Assembly: GCA_964403415.1 (NCBI GenBank)
Contig: CAYOFF010000001.1
Span: forward strand, 682,001-746,000
DNA length: 64,000 bases
Direction of reading: 5' to 3'
Source of the DNA: CAYOFF01 sp964403415
GTDB taxonomy: Bacteria > Patescibacteriota > Gracilibacteria > Absconditabacterales > Absconditicoccaceae
This document shows, piece by piece, positions 62,010-64,000 of the stretch (within the stretch, counting starts at the first letter, position 1; every line of letters starts with the position of its first letter). Below the pieces are notes generated by a model. The model did no database searches and was not told the origin of the DNA. It saw nothing but the letters and a program-made list of their open reading frames with translations. The translations under genes and the position numbers were made by a program.

Positions 62010-63839
62010 TTATGCTACCTTTTCAGCATAGTGAATAATTATTCCTGGCATGTTATTTTTGACAAGGGGCGGTGATTTTGCAGTAGGATCTCTAAATACA
62101 TCTCATAGTGTCGGATGTGAATATCTTAGTTTCCCATTGTCGGAAATAAAAATCCCATCGAGAAATTCTTTCCCGGCATCTGCATCTGCGTAGAGTGCAC
62201 GATCAATCTGGTAGCCTGTTTTGCTTTTCATAAGCGCTCACATGATGGCTTTTTTTTGTTCGGGAGTACACCCATTTATAATCACTTCTCATCGTGTTGG
62301 AGGAGTGCTAGCTCATCATGATGCGTCTTTGAATGTGACAAGAGAGTGTGAGTTGTTGTGATGTCGTAAACTTGCATCTGGATTCATATTCCCATTGCGA
62401 ATGAGAGAGGGCATCGTCATAATATCTCTGCCTTGGGACACATATCTGGAGAGTTGTGCATCGGCTGATCCTGGTTGACCGTTCTTTAGGAGTTCGCTCG
62501 TGTGTTCGAGATAGAGTTTTCATCAAGTGATACTTGCGATTCATCTTCATTTGCTGATGCTATTTTCCTCTTCTATGGATGTTTCGTTTCCTACTAATGT
62601 CCCATTGTCATATGCCACACCGCTGATTGTAGGATCGCCGTATCCATCAAAACAAGGTCATGTGGTGATCATAGAAATTTTTCTTTGTTTGCCGAGTGGT
62701 GGCATTTTTGTGGTGACGTAGGTGTTGATTGCTTCTGGGTTTGGAAAATAATTTCAGTCATTATCCTTCTCGAAGCATGTTTGGAGTTCGGGAATGGTCT
62801 GACATCTTGCTGCACTCATAAACATCGTTTTCGGCTCTCGCAGCGGGCTATTTGCATCTTCTGGATCTTCTCTTTGTGTTTGACACTTTATGAGAGATCC
62901 AACCTGTTTCCCGTTGAGGAGGAGCGGGACACAGATACTTGCGGGTCAAGAAAGGCGTTCTATTTTGCTTCCTATTGTGACAACACCTTCGGGTGTATCA
63001 ATGCGCTCTGTAGGAGATAATGGTTGATTTGTCGATTTTTCGGGTTGTTCTTTTTTGGTTGATTCTATGGGGCGTGCGGTTTCTCATGTTCATGTTGTTG
63101 TGTTTGCTGTCGTTCCATACCCAAGTTTATATCCAAATGCAAAGAGAGAACGTCGTGATCCAGCGCTTCTTGTGTCGATTAGCGTTTGTCCTACCGCGTT
63201 TGTTGTTGTGTATCCGTCAAATTTTTTTTGTGTCTTAGCATGTGCTAGAGATGGGTCTGGTTGATTTTGTTTATCGATATCTTGTACGAGGTATGAGGAG
63301 ACACCCTGGATAGATGTAATTCTTTTTTTGCCGGGCTCATCGAGTTTGAAGGTGGCAGTTAGTCTTGCTACGTAGTTTCATGAAGTTGTTTTTCCGTTGA
63401 CAGGTGTGGAGATACCGGCTCCTAGAGAGATGTTAAGCGTGGTAACAGAATTTTCTTTGAGAAATTCATTAAGGTTTTTCAAAAATGCTACGGTGACTTT
63501 TTCTGGATCGGTTATAGGTTGTTCGGCAGTCGCATTTCCCAAGACGCCTTTGACGACATAGCTGTATTCGGCGCCTAGTTTGTTGAGCTGATGTGTCAGA
63601 AGTTGATCTTTTTTGATAGGAAATTCTCCTCATCAGATCGTGAGCGGCTTGATGGCAGAGGGAATGTTGAGATCGTCATCCAAAAACTCCAAACTCTGAT
63701 CAACGTCATCATCGTCATCCAATTCTGGATAATGTGTGCGTTGAGCATATTTGTTTTTGATGTATGTGTCTTTGGGTGATTTGTTGCGAGAGGTTTGTTG
63801 TTCTTCATCATAGTCGTAGTCTTTTGACTCTATTGACAT
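62010..63839 (-). CDS. Large protein of unknown function
   Basis: 609 residues. A long acidic, disordered N-terminus (E-S-K-D-Y-D-Y-D-E-E..., a run of five Asp at residues ~41-45) leads to a globular region with several Cys and a C-terminal domain ending H-Y-A-E-K-V-A. No membrane segment is evident. Many UGA (Gly) unify the frame; without this it would be broken many times. No family recognised. Convergent with uvrC, with a six-base gap. Confidence 0.6.
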
Positions 63840-63898
63840 CTTGGTATGACCTAGCTAGTAAATTAGCACACTGTTGAGTATACAGACTAGGAGATGAG

Positions 63899-64000
63899 AT
63901 GTCAAAAAATACATTCTATTTGTTTAGTCGAGCTGCGATAGCTCTTCTTGCTTTTACGATGGTATTTGCAACGGTTCCTCTTGGCATTTCAAGCTGTTTT
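63899..64000 (+). CDS. N-terminus of a secreted or membrane protein (truncated by window)
   Basis: The frame starts at ATG 63899 and is open to the window end: M-S-K-N-T-F-Y-L-F-S-R-A-A-I-A-L-L-A-F-T. The hydrophobic core from residue ~12 looks like a signal peptide or first membrane helix. Too short to classify. Divergent from the gene at 62010-63839. Confidence 0.45.
   Translation, partial: MSKNTFYLFSRAAIALLAFTMVFATVPLGISSCF

Noticed and set aside
1..64000. Reading the many broken genes as pseudogenes or sequencing frameshifts
   Set aside because: The breaks occur only at UGA, always in frame, and on conserved glycines. Reassigning UGA to Gly restores every conserved gene without any frameshift.

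Overview
This window reads as a chromosome fragment of a candidate phyla radiation bacterium of the Gracilibacteria / Absconditabacteria (BD1-5/SR1) type. The decisive evidence is the genetic code. With the standard code nearly every conserved gene is cut into pieces at UGA. With UGA read as glycine (translation table 25) they become full-length proteins, and UGA falls on invariant glycines: seryl-tRNA synthetase motif 2 (FRREAG, UGA at 3764), two glycines of the PilB Walker A (UGA at 57771 and 57786), the CTP synthase N-terminus and the glycine before the AtpD Walker A. Only UAA and UAG act as stops in the resident genes. All coordinates below use this code, so most CDS entries contain in-frame UGA. 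Assignment to Gracilibacteria versus SR1 cannot be settled from this window.

Layout. 1-5.5 kb: end of a PEP-utilising enzyme, a histidine phosphatase, a membrane protein with a His-rich tail, serS, an xseB-like gene and three small unknown genes. 5.6-17 kb: a surface-polysaccharide region with GT-C-like membrane proteins, two GT2 enzymes, a tandem GT4-GT4 fusion and a flippase. 17-18.3 kb: a PemK/MazF toxin gene divergent from a RelE-like toxin-antitoxin pair. 18.4-22.7 kb: two paralogous membrane-anchored TPR proteins around a membrane protein. 22.8-29.4 kb: a secreted Gly/His/Asp protein, an RluA-type pseudouridine synthase, an LpxC-like deacetylase and a UvrD/PcrA helicase. 29.4-39.8 kb: yidC, a lone atpD, a PH-domain protein, rpmE, ndk, a long Rel (p)ppGpp enzyme, zinc-ribbon and DUF4012 proteins and a tRNA-Lys. 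39.8-42.7 kb: a wHTH-phosphoribosyltransferase protein and a secreted protein. 48-52.5 kb: a coiled-coil-like protein, pyrG and a YceI protein. 52.5-56.9 kb: a copper operon (CsoR, P1B ATPase, HMA-SafE/DsbD-like protein, cupredoxin) behind a CsoR-type operator. 56.9-64 kb: pilB, a HPF-like protein, greA, uvrC and unknown proteins.

Two stretches do not match the rest. About 10.26-10.83 kb and 42.73-47.6 kb have higher GC, contain no in-frame UGA in roughly 1,600 codons, and encode proteins of Bacteroidota style, including a 1,110-residue SprB-repeat adhesin. Both run on the minus strand and both end in a hairpin plus rho-independent terminator module. They are either recent interphylum transfers, perhaps from a bacterial host, or assembly chimeras. 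This is the most unusual aspect of the window.

Other points worth attention: LpxC-like catalytic residues in a lineage expected to be poor in lipid A genes; a gene whose only stop lies beyond a strong terminator; an 11-bp terminator-like hairpin inside xseB; UGA-rich low-complexity linkers; and hexanucleotide microsatellites inside coding regions. No CRISPR array, rRNA gene or recognisable transposase was seen.
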